From positions 1,550,001 through 1,614,000 of the forward strand of contig NC_089545.1 in assembly GCF_040115645.1 (NCBI RefSeq): a stretch of 64,000 nt of DNA, given 5' to 3'. The notes beneath the pieces were generated by a model, which was not told the DNA's origin, did no database searches, and saw nothing but the letters and a program-made list of their open reading frames with translations. Position 1 is the stretch's first letter. Each line of letters begins with the position of its first letter. A program made the position numbers and the translations under genes. Shown here one piece after another: positions 13,347-28,000 of this stretch. The DNA is from Euwallacea fornicatus (taxonomy: Eukaryota > Arthropoda > Insecta > Coleoptera > Curculionidae).

Positions 13347-16300
13347 TTTTCCCTTATTATTTTTCCGGAAATATGCATTTCCCGAATATTGAAAGCAGAT
13401 ATTTGAAAGCGTTCATTGATAGGCACATGTCGTTCTCAGGCACATTATAAAGGGATAAATTTTCATCATTTCCGAATTAGAACTACGGTCATCGCGTACG
13501 AACTAAAAATTTCCATCACTTTCATTGACAAAGTCAAAGCCTCTTGTTGGCTGCATTTCAATATATGACTCTTATGCGAGATAAATAATATGAAACGGGA
13601 ACTTGCATTGCTCCATTCAAGCTTCGCTTCTCAATTTCGAATGTTAACTACTTTTTGCTATCAAATATTGTACATTTAATAAACGTGTTTAATTAGAAAA
13701 GAAGCGTTTGGTAGGTGTTAAAGTTAATAAGTTTTCAAAAGCCAACATTACGTAATAAACTCAGCCGAAATCTCTTTGCAAGCCACATGACCTCCTGCAA
13801 AGCAAACACCCGCTGGAAAATTATAAAGAACCTCCTGCTAATTTAATTTTAAAGACACGAAAGTGGGCAAAGTTAGATTATTTGCAAAATCCATACCATC
13901 ATGCAGTGTAAATAACAAGGTGTGAGTAATCAAGTTTGAATTATTCAGTTTTTTGATCGGCTCAAGGCTCACAAAACGTTACTTTGCACGTATGAGTGGA
14001 GTTTTAAATTACTATTTCAAGTCGCTGCTACTACGAAATCTCGTCTAAAGCTGGCAATTTTTTTATTAAAAATCGACTTTAGCAAAATCGGGGAAAGATG
14101 TAAATATTGTGATATATTATATTCAATAAAACGCCACCACTTTGAAGCTTACGACGGGATCAAATTTCAATTTTCAGTAGGTTTCCGTAGCAAGTTCGGA
14201 CTTACTGGTAGTCCAGTAATAACAATCTAATGCAAGAAATATTGCGGTATTACATTGGCTTTTGGACCAAGCTGATATGAACTTTAGACATTTAAAAAAC
14301 ATTTTGCGTTGGCACGATTAAATCGATTTGGTTAGATTGGGAAGTTAGATCTTGCCAGTCGAAAGAACGTTGTTGAAGTGGCCCTTTAGAGGCACGTTTT
14401 TGCATTTGGTACAACTTTTTGTTAATTTAAAAGTTCAATTGACCCTGTGTGCAAACACGGAAGAAGGTGAAAAAATTAAAAAACTGGATTTTTAAGTCTG
14501 CAAATCATTTGCTTAGCTGCCATCACCTACATGCATTTAAATTAAGGAGGAGAAAGACTTAATTCCTACTTACTTCAAGTATTTCCCTGACTTACCTTAA
14601 ATGGACTATTTACAAAAAACTGAGAATTTTTTCATTTTTTACGCAACAGAAACGTAATCAGAACCACAGGGAAGAAATCGACGTTCTGGTTTAAAGAAAA
14701 TATATCATCTTCCAGATATATGAAACTATGAATGACTAGCTACGGGCTAAGATGCGCCCTTTAAGGGGAATCACATTTCCGTGACGGCCAGGTTCTATAA
14801 AAATGTTTCCTGGCCAGTGCACACGAAAAAGCTATTGCGGATCGCTTTTTTTATGGACCCTATTTAGTGTAGTCGCCCATTTTGATATCGAAATTAGTAC
14901 CGAATCAAAATAATAATCGTCCCTTTAACACAAAAATCCACTGGCACAAACGGCGAGTGATCAGCAATCTGAAATCTCAAATAAAACTTTCAAGCTTGAA
15001 CGGGGGCCCCGTGCTCAATATTTTAGAAGTTCGCCGATATTGTATTTGTAGTTGTGTTTGGTATTTGTATTTTCCGATAATGTAAAATTAATCACGTGAC
15101 ACGTTGAAAAATGACGTGCAACTCATGTATGTACAGGAGATTTAGGTCAAATTTTGCATTATGCCCATCTGCTTTCCACTCTTTAATCGATATTAATTTT
15201 GATTTATGTTATACAGGGTGCTATAAATTTGCGGGAATGTGTACGGATTGGGAAGCCATAAGAAATACAGGGCCGGTAAAATTTAGGCAAACGCGCGTTC
15301 AATTTAATGCTCATTCAGAATAACCACGACATGCACTTTGTTAGTGTGCATGCTGTGTTAATGCGTTAATTCGCATACAAAATGCAAATGTTACGCAAGA
15401 AAATATTTTCAGATTGTTCCAATATACAGGGTGCCCCGAATTACATTCAAATTTTAACCATAGATTTTCCCAATGCAGTTACGGAAACGTATTTTTCCTT
15501 TTTGATAAAAAAAAATCATTGTTCAACATCTACAGGGTTCTTTCTACGTGGGAGGGGAAATGGCGAATGGAATCGATAATTTTTTTTTGGAAGTATCCTC
15601 CACTGCATAAAGCTGAAATTCTCCAAAGCCGCATCTTTTGTAGTATAATTGTTTAAGAAAATAAACGAAAAAACGCAATCCGGAAATGTAAGGACCGGCC
15701 TGATGGTATAGGAATCCATATTTTTCAACTTGTGTAAAATATTTAAAGTAGTCAGACAATTTGGAAAAAATGGTTTGCCAAATAAACAATAACTAAAACT
15801 AAATTCAAATATTTCCTTTGCACCGGAACCAGCAGAAATGGTACTGCCGGGCAGCAGCAGGAAACAATAATTGCCAAATTCGGTTATTAAGGTCCTGTGA
15901 ATCGGTCCTTATAACTTATAAAATCGGATTATTTGGATTGTGCTGAATGATCAGCACGATTTTTTTCTTTTCGGAGGAAAATTGTTTTTGCCGATATCAC
16001 TTAGAAAATTGAGGATATTATCTCATCAACACCTAATTAAAAATCTCCAACTAATCATTATATTTAATTGACATACCCACCTGCTGCTTTTAGTCCATAA
16101 ATTCTCCTCACGTAAAGTTTTCATTTTCTCAGGATTTATGTCGTATTTGTTTTCCCACATGGACACTCAATCAATTGTTATAAGTTCTGGAGTAACTTAT
16201 TTGGATATCGTAAAAGCATAACATGTTTCGCCTTTATGATCACCCAGATAGATATATTACTTTACTTTCGAACGTAATTGTGATTTATGTTTTATGTGTT

Positions 16301-18880
16301 CGTTGTTCTTCTCTTTGTCCACTTGAGTTCCTAGGCCTACAGCACGATCTTGGTTGATATTGAAAACGTGCCGCATCGATTAAAATAGTTTTTAATGTGT
16401 AGAACAACCATAATTTTGGGTATCAATTTGATACATGCGTGTAATCAAAAGTGTATCATTGGACCTGTTGGTCAACCCTAAATAATGCGCCGCTATTGTT
16501 AATCGTGATAAGTCACGGGGCGCTCGAATAAATAATTAAGAGTAAATACATTAATAACGTTGAATTTGACGTTATTGCCATTATGCGGTTATTAATTAGG
16601 TACCTTGAAGTAATTAACGGCAAATGCATCGTGTCAGTTTCATATGAAGTAGTTGCGATACAAAAGTTACTTTTTGCCGCATATAAAGTGGTTAAGGTCC
16701 CAAATTAATTTAACGTACTGTACGGGTTTTTATCTTCACATCTACATCAATCTTCTCATCAAATGAGAAACGACTCCTTCTATCAACAATAATTACCGGG
16801 AAGTCTCGCTCCTCCAGATGCCTGATATATGCCGCGTCGTTATGGCATCTTCAACAATCTTGGAATAAGGAGGGATTTCGATTCTTCCTAGCCAGGGTGG
16901 GTCCTGCCTTAATATATCTGTTTAACGAACAAGTGTATTAATAGCGGCGAAAAATCGAGATATTTCAACGCGTGAACGCAGCATGCGGGCTGATAAAAAT
17001 TATATTATTAATTGCGAAAAATGGGATTATTAATCGCTCATAAAATGCGCATTTGTTACAACATTTTTCTTCAACGTTCTCTCTTTCAAATTACGATGTA
17101 ACCATTTTTTAAACGTTATTTAATTACTACTATGGTGGCTTATTATGCACTGCATTATCAGCTCAAGTGGACGAATACCATCTGTTTCAAAGCGCTTTTT
17201 TTCCAGATATTTTTCAAAATGATTAGAATGCAATTGGACGATCCTTCTCCAAAATACGCAATTTTTCCTTAGTTTAATCGACTCCCCGTCTCTTACGGTG
17301 CCTGGGATTCCCACGTTGGAACTTTAATTAAATATATCTTTTACGAAAGATGTCTGGTTATGTTTAAATTTACATCTAATCTATTAGAGATATAGAAAAA
17401 AAAAACATAAAAAATATGAATTTTCCTACTTTAGGAGGAAGGTACTCTTGACCTACTGATTAGACCGCAGAATGCAGAATCTTGAATCTGCGGCCTGGGG
17501 CGGTAACACGGAAAACTTTTAAACTACCAAGTTTTCCTTAATTTTTATTGCATATATTGCATCGTTGTTGGATTTTTATCGCAGTTCTTTAGTAATCAGC
17601 AAACAAGTTCCTTAAAACTTTTGCAATATATTTTTAAAGGTTTCGACGCTAATTGATATCTACATTCAATATACACAAAATATGTATATTGAATGAATAT
17701 TGTTCAATGGATGACGAAAATAACATTTTCCGTCACTGAGTGAACATTTTACCAACCAAGGCAAAGATGTGGTGAACTATAGCAGGCTCTGTTCACATAT
17801 CACAGTTAAACCATCATCCCTCAAAACGAAGTTAAAGTTGCGGAATATTCACCTCTAGAGATGAAAACGATGTTTTGGGTTAGTGTAAAGTGTCACGAAA
17901 ATCGCCTATTTTTAAATGGTTGCAGAAAAAAACATTCCCTATTTTCCCTTTTTTGTTCTTTTTGTAATTTAGTCCTCACTGGTTTTCCTGGTGTTCGATA
18001 GCTAGTTCTGGTGATTACTTAAAAACTAATCAAGAATAAATCTATCATGAAATACAAAATATGCAAAAATAAAATCAGACAAATCAGTGTGAAATACTCA
18101 AATGTGATATTTGCGCACAAGACGTGGAGGAGTGGAGAAAGTCATCTGAGTAGGAAACGCTCAATAGCCCCATTTAAATTTTTTTCAGCTGCAACATTTA
18201 CAAGAATATGTATATTTGATTGGAGAAACTGCCATTCCTACAACACAGAAAATCTTCACTTCATGAGCGAACATCACTTTCAACAGGAATTTTCAATTAA
18301 GATCTGGACCGGCTGAAGCTCCGGCAAAACTGCATAGGGAACGGTAGTTCAACCTCTTGAGAAACGATATGTGTCCTCTAGCTTTGGAGAAAGTTCTTTT
18401 TGCTTATCGATGTAAGGGCGTTGTGGCCATCACGAAGTCCCGACTTAAACTCGTTAGATTTTTATATGGTTTTGATCGATTGATTGGTAATTATTGATAG
18501 ACAAATTCATACTTTACAAGCAAGGAAAGTGACGGGACAATATTCTAGAAAGTGTGAATACAGTCAGAAACAATAACGAAAAACGTGCGATTAAATTTTG
18601 GTTAAATACGCTCACTTGAAGTTGTAAAATAAAAACAAGCAACTTTTGTATAAGGCAGGTTTAGCTGAATCGCCATATTCTTTCATCTAATAGAGCAACT
18701 TGCAACAATGTCTCTGGTACTCCCTGTATCTGTTTTCCGTGGGCGGTTATACCCCAATTCCTATGGCCCAAATCCATCATCGCTTAAGACTGAAAACAAA
18801 AAAGTGCGTAGATGTGACCAATGCCGTGGGCGGTGCATGTCGTGATGTAATATAGGTACATTCCAAACTACCCCAATGGC
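13347..18880. other. Gene-free AT-rich DNA upstream of CCHa1
   Basis: No supported exon. ACAGGGTG repeat ends occur near 15213 and 15424, an 11-bp inverted repeat lies at 17664-17694, and an imperfect hairpin lies near 17465-17492. An ACTCCCTGTATC repeat end sits near 18720, close to the CCHamide promoter. Confidence 0.5.
17664..17694. repeat. 11-bp perfect inverted repeat
   Basis: ATTCAATATAC at 17664-17674 and GTATATTGAAT at 17684-17694 form a hairpin with a 9-nt loop. Confidence 0.7.
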
Positions 18881-18906
18881 TCACCCCATATCTCCCCCTC
18901 ATTCCG

Positions 18907-18914
18907 TATAAAAG
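18907..18914 (+). promoter_or_regulatory. TATA box of the CCHamide gene
   Basis: TATAAAAG lies 147 bp upstream of the in-frame ATG at 19054. A TCAAAC initiator-like sequence at 18941-18946 would put the transcription start about 35 bp downstream of the TATA box, the usual spacing. Confidence 0.6.
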
Positions 18915-19023
18915 CGGCCTGTTGCCGCGTGTGTCGCGAGTCAAACTTTGAAAACTGTCAGACTGCAACAAGTTTCGCGCACCACCTGAAGAACTGTTAA
19001 CAGTTGCGGTCGGCCGTGTTAAA

Positions 19024-22000
19024 ATGTGCCAGAAATCCACGAAAGCCGCTTCTATGGTGCGATTTGTGGTGGTTTTGGCTGTTTTCCTGTCTGTTGCCGA
19101 ATGTGCTGCAGGTAAGACTTTTGTGCGAAAAATTATTTACTTGAACAAGTGTTTCTCCCGAAATTTGGAATTTTCGTCAGCTAACGAATTCGGCATAAAT
19201 TCGCGCCAAAACAATAAATAAGTTTGAGAAATTGTAACGCGAGTTTTCCCAACAAACGGAACTACTGGCGAATTCCTGACATGTTCGAGCCGGTGGAAGA
19301 TTTATCTCTCAATTGGATTTATAAAGGGGATCCGTAGAAATATGTTGCTGGTGCTGCGGTCATTACACAGTGGACCGAAAAAATCTCTACATATTTTTTT
19401 TCCAGAAAATTGTATTAAACCTTTTTGAACGTCCTTTTATGAGAAGTGCGCATATAAAACAATATCTAATATACCTAAATGAATAAAACGTTCCTCGCAC
19501 CAATTGCGAGACATTTTGAAAAAATTTTTCTAAAATCTGCAAACTTAAAAGGCTATTCTGACATTTCCCTCAATTTAACCACCAGCAACAAAACAATATA
19601 TTATTTAATAGTACTGGTAAACCATAAATAAACATTTCTAAGTCTATTTCTAAGTTGGTAAATATTTAAACAAACCCAACTGTTTTCAATGTAGGTGTTT
19701 TTTATTAATTTAATTTAATTTTATTTGCTACTGTGTAGGACATTTTTTAAGAAACTTTAATATAGAATCGTTTTTACAACTTTCATTTACATAATGCCGC
19801 ACTAGATGATAGGATGATCGTTACTGGTGGCTTAATTGAGGAATATTTCACGGCGGCATCACAAGTACGGAGAATTTGGTATAGCTTTTTGAAAATATCT
19901 CGCAAATAATTCGTACAGGGAAGATCATAATTGTTGGTATTTAGATCTGTGTGGGTTTTCCGATGGACGGTCCGCCAATGCAACACCCAGCATATATTTT
20001 TTCCCAATTTTTCAGCAATTTACAGTGGGACGTAAGCTCTTACTCAGTCGAGCAAAATGCGTCACAGCTAAAACAAATTTTTATGCAGAGTGCATAAGTT
20101 CGCTTTTAAAATGTATAAAACGCGGCTCCAAATGTATGTTGAAAGATACTAATTTCGGGAATCGATCAGGCATTCCTCCCCAATCACTTTTTCATCCGAA
20201 CTCTTTATACATGACCATGGGATTTTTTGATTAGAATCCCTAGCAGTTCTTTCCTTAAGGATGGGCTATCTATTCAATTTAAAAACGTTTTTAGTCTCTT
20301 TCAATTTCCTGATGGCAAATATTTCAGACACAGCGGAGACACTTTTTCATATACAACCAAGCTTAAAAGCTCAGATTCATGATTTCCACGCTTATGGCAA
20401 AAATGCCCTTTTGTCTTCAAATAATTTGTTTCAGTTTACCAACTGAAAACTCATAAAACAACAGTGTACGTCTAAACTTGCCCGGAAAGTGGATGGTCTT
20501 ACGTGCAATTAAACGGGAAGCCTGAAAGAAAAAAGTTCACGACCATTAAAATAAAGACTTTTATTTTCACAAAGCTCTGGACTGGTCAATTTTTGAAACA
20601 ATAAAAAATTAAAAGAGGTTTCTCCAATTACCCCCAGATTGAGAAATTTTATACACCTATGCAACATACTGGAAACATGTTGCACCTGAGCAAGACGTTC
20701 TGTCAAAAACGTATCCATGTAATGGATCTATTACACAGACATTGAACTATGGTATTTCTGTTGGTTGGCCTGCATTGGTGCACATAATTCTCTTGACGAC
20801 CAAGTTTACCTCCACAAAAAGGTGCTAAAAGCTTAAATCTACTTAAATGAATTTTTGAGCATCTGTGGTCCGAACGAGAGTGAATGGAAACTTAATTAAT
20901 CTTTTTATTTAGACTTAGGTGGAAGCATTTTAGTCACCTTTTCTTAGTTAATTGGTGCGTAAGTCGTTATTGACGCACCAAATGTACTAACTTGGAACTT
21001 TTTGGGGGGCAGCAGACTCTCCGTAATTTTTCTTGGGGGTAAGAGTTGATGAAAAATTTTGCCGAAGGCGCCAGAGTTACTAAGGCCGGCACGGTGTGCA
21101 GTCATTTATCTCATTAAATTATTATTTTTTTTAAATTTTATTTCCAATTTATGACAGAGGTTAGCCTTCATTTTCAATAAGGAGTTTCACTAAATTGTTT
21201 CCCTCAAATTTGCTTAATATGTAGAAATTCCCGAAACCCAATGCGTAGGCGACTGCAAAGTAAACAGACATCAACTTAGGAGTAAACCCTCGTAATAATT
21301 TTGTTTTGTTTTTTTCCTTTAAACAATGATGCATAAACATTAAAAATTCCTCTATATGAATGCGTAAATTTCTCCTCAAGCGTAATTCCGAGGCAGGATT
21401 GGAAACATATGCGTTTAGCGAACATGAGTTTCTGTTTTTTAACATTGATGATGCATTATGCATTGCAAATAGACGTCCTGTGTATCGCTTTTGATAATTC
21501 TCAAAATGCTTTTCAAAAATATACTCACTCATGAATACAGAACATTTTAGTGTCACAAATTAGAATCGATGGCTGCACACTGCACATTCATCAAAACCTG
21601 TTTGGAAAATAAGAGAACTTTATGTAGAGAAATTTTGTTTTTTTTTCCAGCATTTCATCAGTGTAATTTTATAAAAATCTTTGTTCCCTCTCGTTTTCGT
21701 CTCGCAATCTTGCCAATAAATTTAAATGCGAATAACTTAGTAGCCGCCAACAGGGCAAATTTATAAACATCGCACAATGCGTGTGTTTACAATAAATAGG
21801 GCCCATAAACAATGGCCTGTATGCAGAGGTGCAACATAATAGAGACAGGAGTAAAAGATATGGTTATTAAAATCTCATGCTGTTCAATGTATCCGCGAAA
21901 ATCTTGCCATGTCGTAAATGTAAACCCCCTATAAATGTAATGAAATTGTGGGGGAAGGACGCATGCATTTTCGATGAAATGTAATAACATAAATTAATAT

Positions 22001-25000
22001 ACTCAAAGGTTTGGTCGTAGGCAGTATTTTAGGTGGTTACTGATATACGAGGTAGCCGAGAGACACTTCAGAGTAGCAGCACAAAATCATTAGCATTGTT
22101 TCAGCAGGGAAAGGAAAAAATACGATTTTTTAAACTGAAACTTTCTCAAGTAAGTCGAGTGAGTTTAGGAGACGAAGAGGAAACGGGAAGCCCTCCGGGA
22201 AACCTAATTTAAACCCTTGTGACTTTTATTTATATAGACATATCAAAAATTAAGTGTGCAAAAGAAGGTTAAATGGAATGATGGGACTTTAGGAAGGAAT
22301 GGCAATAAGGCAAGAATTGCCGAGAATGAAGTTTTAACAGTAAATCACTGAAGACGTCTAATATGTGAGGCTATTAGGTCGAAATTAGAACAATAAAATA
22401 GATACAAAAAAATACGTCAGCAAGAAGCATAACGAAGTCATTGGGAACGAATTAACATGAAATTTATGAAAATCTTAACTCGAGTTATACAGGGTTTGGA
22501 AAAAGGAGACAATTCGCTACTTACACCACTAGTTTCTAGATACGCAGGATATCAAGTTTTGTTCCTATTCTGTTCTCTTTCTTGCAGCTTTTATAGTTTT
22601 TGAAATATTACGTTGGAATTTTGAGAATATTCAATTCATTTAAATCTACACTTTTCCCAACTGCTTGCCTAAATCTATAGGTTAAAATTTTTTCTACGGT
22701 CAAGCATTTTTCTTTGGCAAATGTTTTCCATGGTGCGGTAACGAAATGCTTCGAAATTTTACAATTTTAATTTCCTTTAATTCTCTTGTGTCTTTTTGGC
22801 TACTTGTCAGTCTTTTTTGCAGTTGCTGATAAAAGTATCTGGGAAACTACATAGTTAAGTAAGTTATTTTTGCAAATAAGTGGAAAATGATGGTGAATAA
22901 AGAGAAAACACAAGAGATTGTCGTAAGTATTAACAAAGAAATGGCCATTCACGTTGGATAGGAAACGTGATATATCGTTCCAGTAGAAAATATCATAGAT
23001 TGACAGGCTATACTAGTCTGCATGTAGACTCTAACGAGTTGCACGTTCTCCAAAAATCTCGAAAATGGTGGGAGTTCGAAGGAAAAAAGCGTCTTCTTAA
23101 ATTTTTTAACAGACAACTTCCATCTTTCCTTTCATTAAGTTGCGTGGCATCATTGTCAAATATTTGAACGGTTCCTTTGTGTTCAGTTTTTCTTATTGTA
23201 ATTAGCGAAATTTGGACCCACCAGATAAGACCCCTTTCGACTACAGTAGTTCGCTTTCCTGTAAAAATTTGTAGAAAAAATCGAAAATTGTTCTCCAAGT
23301 TTAACAATTCGAAATGACTCAGTAGCCATGAATTTTATGTTATTTGGATTTGCTCTGATAAAAATGGTGCTTAAATTGCATTTTCCATACACAACCCCAT
23401 TTCCTTTATTTCGTTTTATTTATAATTCCTTAGGCCAAGATTGCTGATATGACGATGATAATAAATTTGATATGAGACTCGAAGAAAAGAAACATCTTTC
23501 ACCTTCGTGAGATGTAAACAAAATTATTTCGTTAAAGGATTATAAATTAGACAAAAATGCGACTAGGAATGAAAAATCAATAAAGAGCCTCATTAAGGGC
23601 ATATATAACTTATACCCTTAAAGTCCAAACCCTGAAAGACATCTTCGGAATAATTTTCTACTTTTTCCACATTAAGGTTAATGTCACTTTATAGTATTTT
23701 AATTGTAATGAATTATACTACTGAGATTGTGCCACAGTATCCCTTTTAACATCAAATGCGAAACATGACTGTAATCACCCAGTTTGTCGTTATCCTTGTC
23801 GGTGAAGGCCCAAATTTTTTAATGCTAAAAAGTATGTGTAAACTTACTCTTACCCTATCATGATCTATCTCCTTAATAATTCCGCAAAAAATCCAACTTC
23901 AAAACTTTGAACTACAACGCTAAATATTTTAATCATTCGATCTATTCCCGCTTTGCAACTGGAAGTTGACTTGGTTCCAAATAAATTCCGAAACTTCCAA
24001 CTTTCATTTTGTACAGGAAGTAGTATTAACCGGAGAAGAAAAAAAGTTTTGGAAGGGCATTACTCGGGCTTAACTAACTCGGTAATCCACGCTAAAAACG
24101 ATGAAGTACCGGGTATAATAAATAGTTGATCTCTTTATGTTTGCGCTTATTGATGACGTATTTGTATAAGTGATACATCATCAGGGGAATTAGATGAAAT
24201 TGTATGTGGGCGTGACGGTCAAACCGTGGACCTGAAAACCTTGGTTTTGCGGGCTTGACAAGAAGAAATTTCAAGTCGCTAAAGTTTTAGTGATGTTCCC
24301 TCGATGGCAACAATTTTTCGAAGTTTTATTTATTATTTTAATGAAATTTAATTTTAATATTTTTGAACTATTTGCGCTGCTCTTCGCAGACCTGCCTCCA
24401 GATTAAATTATCACAAATGGATATCGCTGGTTTTTTCAATAACTCAAATTCCCACTAGTCTGATCTGGATCCCATCTGATGATAGTAATGAACATTAAAG
24501 AACGCTCCATTGCTTGGGAATTTTTCTACCAACTGTTCAAGCGACAACCATGGACATAAGAGATTAACATGGAGAAATTGGTTTTTATTTTTTTGCGTCA
24601 ACGAATTATTTAATTAAAAAACTTTTATATGAATGCCATAGTATTTCAGACTAGCCATCATTCCGCAGTTTTTCAATCATTTAATTAAAGCCGTTTTGGC
24701 TCAAAATATCTCTAAATGTCAAAAATTTGAATGTCCCGCGTAACCGTTCCATGTCACGATTGGTCAAAATGAAGGTCAAAATTAAACCAACCCAAAGTCG
24801 CCAACAATATAAGCGTAAAAACCCCATGTCAAGTGAATTTCTTTTTTTCACTTCTTATTTAAATGCAATAAGGAAAAAGTGGAAACAAATATATTAAACA
24901 ACTACCTACATATTCAAGTTCAACCAAACAAGTGACTAAAAATATAAAACTTTAACATTATCGGCAAAAACATTTCCAGCAATTGGTTGAAGGGAGCACC

Positions 25001-28000
25001 GATCAATCTGACCAATCATAGTGTCGAACGGTTACGCGGGATATTCAAATTTTTGAAATTTGGAGACGTTTTGAAATAGGCGCAAAAAAATAAAAACCGA
25101 TTTGCCATGTTAATCTCCTATGCCCTAGGTTCGCCTGGATACCCGGCATAATAATGCATTGATTTTAGCGTAGAACCACATAAGAATAGAACCCGACCAA
25201 AAGAAATAATCAATATCTACATCGAATGGAAATCCTTGCACCAATTCCAATAAGCTCGAGTATCTGTATGGAAATCCGACCTTTCTCAACATCCATATTG
25301 TTGCCGAAGGGTTTTTAGCTGTAGGTATTAGCTAAATTAAAGTTATATCCATGATAGCCGTTCTAGGTATAATGGATAGGTATAATGGAATAGATATCCT
25401 AAGAAGCAAATGATGTTAATATCGACCCAAGTGTTCTATTTAGTGTGACGTTATTGATTTTGGTTTAACGCTAAGGGAAATTCTGATAGGTTTGGGGACA
25501 ATGCTAGAAAAAGAAAAAAAAATATGGGAAAAAGGTCCTTCCTTCAAACCGTTTTTCTTTCATCTGACCCTTATCGTTCGGTTAACCAAATAGCTCCCGG
25601 TCATTCCTTACAACTGCTCCATTCTTTCATATTCCTTTACTAGATTATCTATTTTTACATAGAATTAGAATGGTTTCGTCACCAACCAATGATATAGGTG
25701 CGCATTTTTGAGATCAAAATAAGACTTTTTTTCACAGATTCACACCCAGAATTTTTCATAGGCTATTGTGACACACTCTGTAAACATTCTTTGCTTTAAC
25801 TTCTTTCTTTTTCTGATATGAATTGTGGTATGCAGATAAGAAACTATTAGAGCACAACTCCTCGAAATAGGGAAATATTGCGATATTTTTGGTAAATTAA
25901 ACCAGAAGTATTCCTGAAATGTCCGTGAATCGTAGACCTCTATGATGGCTCTCAAATATGATTAGTCATTTTATGACGAATAACGAGCGACGAATAAATA
26001 ATAACGAAAATCAAAAGTTTTTTATTAGTCAATTTGCTTGGACGATTTTGAACTATATTTTTTACATAACCTATGGATTTTTCCAAAATCTTTCCTCGTT
26101 TACATTTCATGAAATTTCTTCTTCCTCGTGTTGTTTTGGATTGCAATTTTGATGTTTCACCAACCAACAATAGTTCCAGTTAATAAACCTATAGAATCAA
26201 CGAAAATAAGAAAAATATCATGTCTAAGCCAACTCGAGCTACACCAAGACCTGGTTTTTAAAGCATGATTCATATTTTCTTACGGTAACGGGTAATAGTC
26301 ATTTATATAAGACCAAACTTAAAACAGTATTTTTCAGAGCTCAGAAATCTCATTTTACTCAATTTGCTCTTCATGTTTTCTAAAGACATTTTAACTTACG
26401 ATACATTTTTTTTCAGGCCGATATGAAATTAAAAAAAGTAGGGGTACGTATTCAACGTGCATGAACACAGTAGTTTTATCACTGAAACCTACAATGAAAG
26501 CGTGCTTGCACCAGTTAATTTTTTGCCTTTTCCACTTTCAGGCGACTTTTTCAGAACTGCATATGAATGAGTGAAAATTTGACCATAATTTCTTTCTCAT
26601 CAGCTCTCCTTCCAACCAAAACATAGTTTCCTGTACTTTAATCACCTAGATGTCCGAAACTCGGACAATCGAGACATTTAGTGCATGCATAGAAAAATTA
26701 TATGATTCTCAGTGTTTTAGCTCACTTCCGGAGAGATACACACTCGAACCTCCGCAACCTACATTGTGATCTATTGAAAGAAGTTCCACAACCGCTCATA
26801 TCATTTCTCAATCTAGGCCCTTAACTTACTCAGCTTTATGTAGCTGAAAATTGCCATGAATACATAATACCCTCAACGACAAGTTTATGGACAATTTCCG
26901 CAACTTTCATAGTTATATTACAGTTAAGAAGGAGCTAGGAGCACAAGTAATTTGCTTACATAATAAGCGAGTTTGGCCATTAATGGGGATTATTTGGTGG
27001 AATTTTAGAGGATCAGTTTTTTCTTGAAATTAAAAAAAGCCATCAGCATAATCAAAACCCATGTGAGAGCTTGGTGAAATTCGGGCAGGTTAACACATTT
27101 TGTCTGATTACTCGAAAGAAAATTTAATGCGCTCTGTAGCGGGGCGGGTCCCGCGTCATCCGCCCATCCATTGTCATCTTTACAGGATGTAACCTGAACT
27201 TCACGAATTATTTCACATACTGGATAAGGGAGCCGGGTGATTTTTTCCTTACTTCCTTTAAACTCTCAATTTGCATCGACAGATATTTTTGCAAATTCTG
27301 CGAAAGGCACGGGTATACTGCAACAAATGCGAAAGCTAAAAAATTTTAAAAATTATCTAAATTTGGTATCGGAATTGATACACGATACGCCAAAAGAAAA
27401 CATACAAAGCGTAAAATAGGACACGTCTTAAAAATATAACACCCTGTATATGGCTACCGACAATTTTGACATTTTGTTCCGAAGGATATTAAATAAAATA
27501 GGTGTATGAAATTAAAAAAATTTGACTCGAGGCAGATTTAAGAGAAACGCAAAATATAAGAAACGATGTGGGCCTTTGCCACCCGGTATATCGAAAATGC
27601 GGCGTTTTTAACCGTGTGTCTACTAGCCTTTTTTATTATTTCGCAGACTATTATCGCCCTCTGAAATATCTCCCTCATAATAAGTTACGCCCTGAATAAT
27701 ATCACAGAAATCCATATTCCATTGACTCTTAATCCGTCTAAACAACGGGCCTAATTTCCTGCTGACTTGTCTAATCAAGGGAAAGTGAGGAAAAGCTAAT
27801 TACTTAATAGCTAAAACGCCCAAGAAAACTATTATATTTGTCTTGCTTTCAGTGGGACTTCCAAGAAATGAAACCTTTACGCGCATCACCGTTGGGTATT
27901 ATTCACGATTGTATACATTCCTTTATAAATATCTTGAGGATGAAGGTTAGGAAATGAAAATAATGGGTGGCAATAATTTTTAACACGGCAAAGGAAAAAT

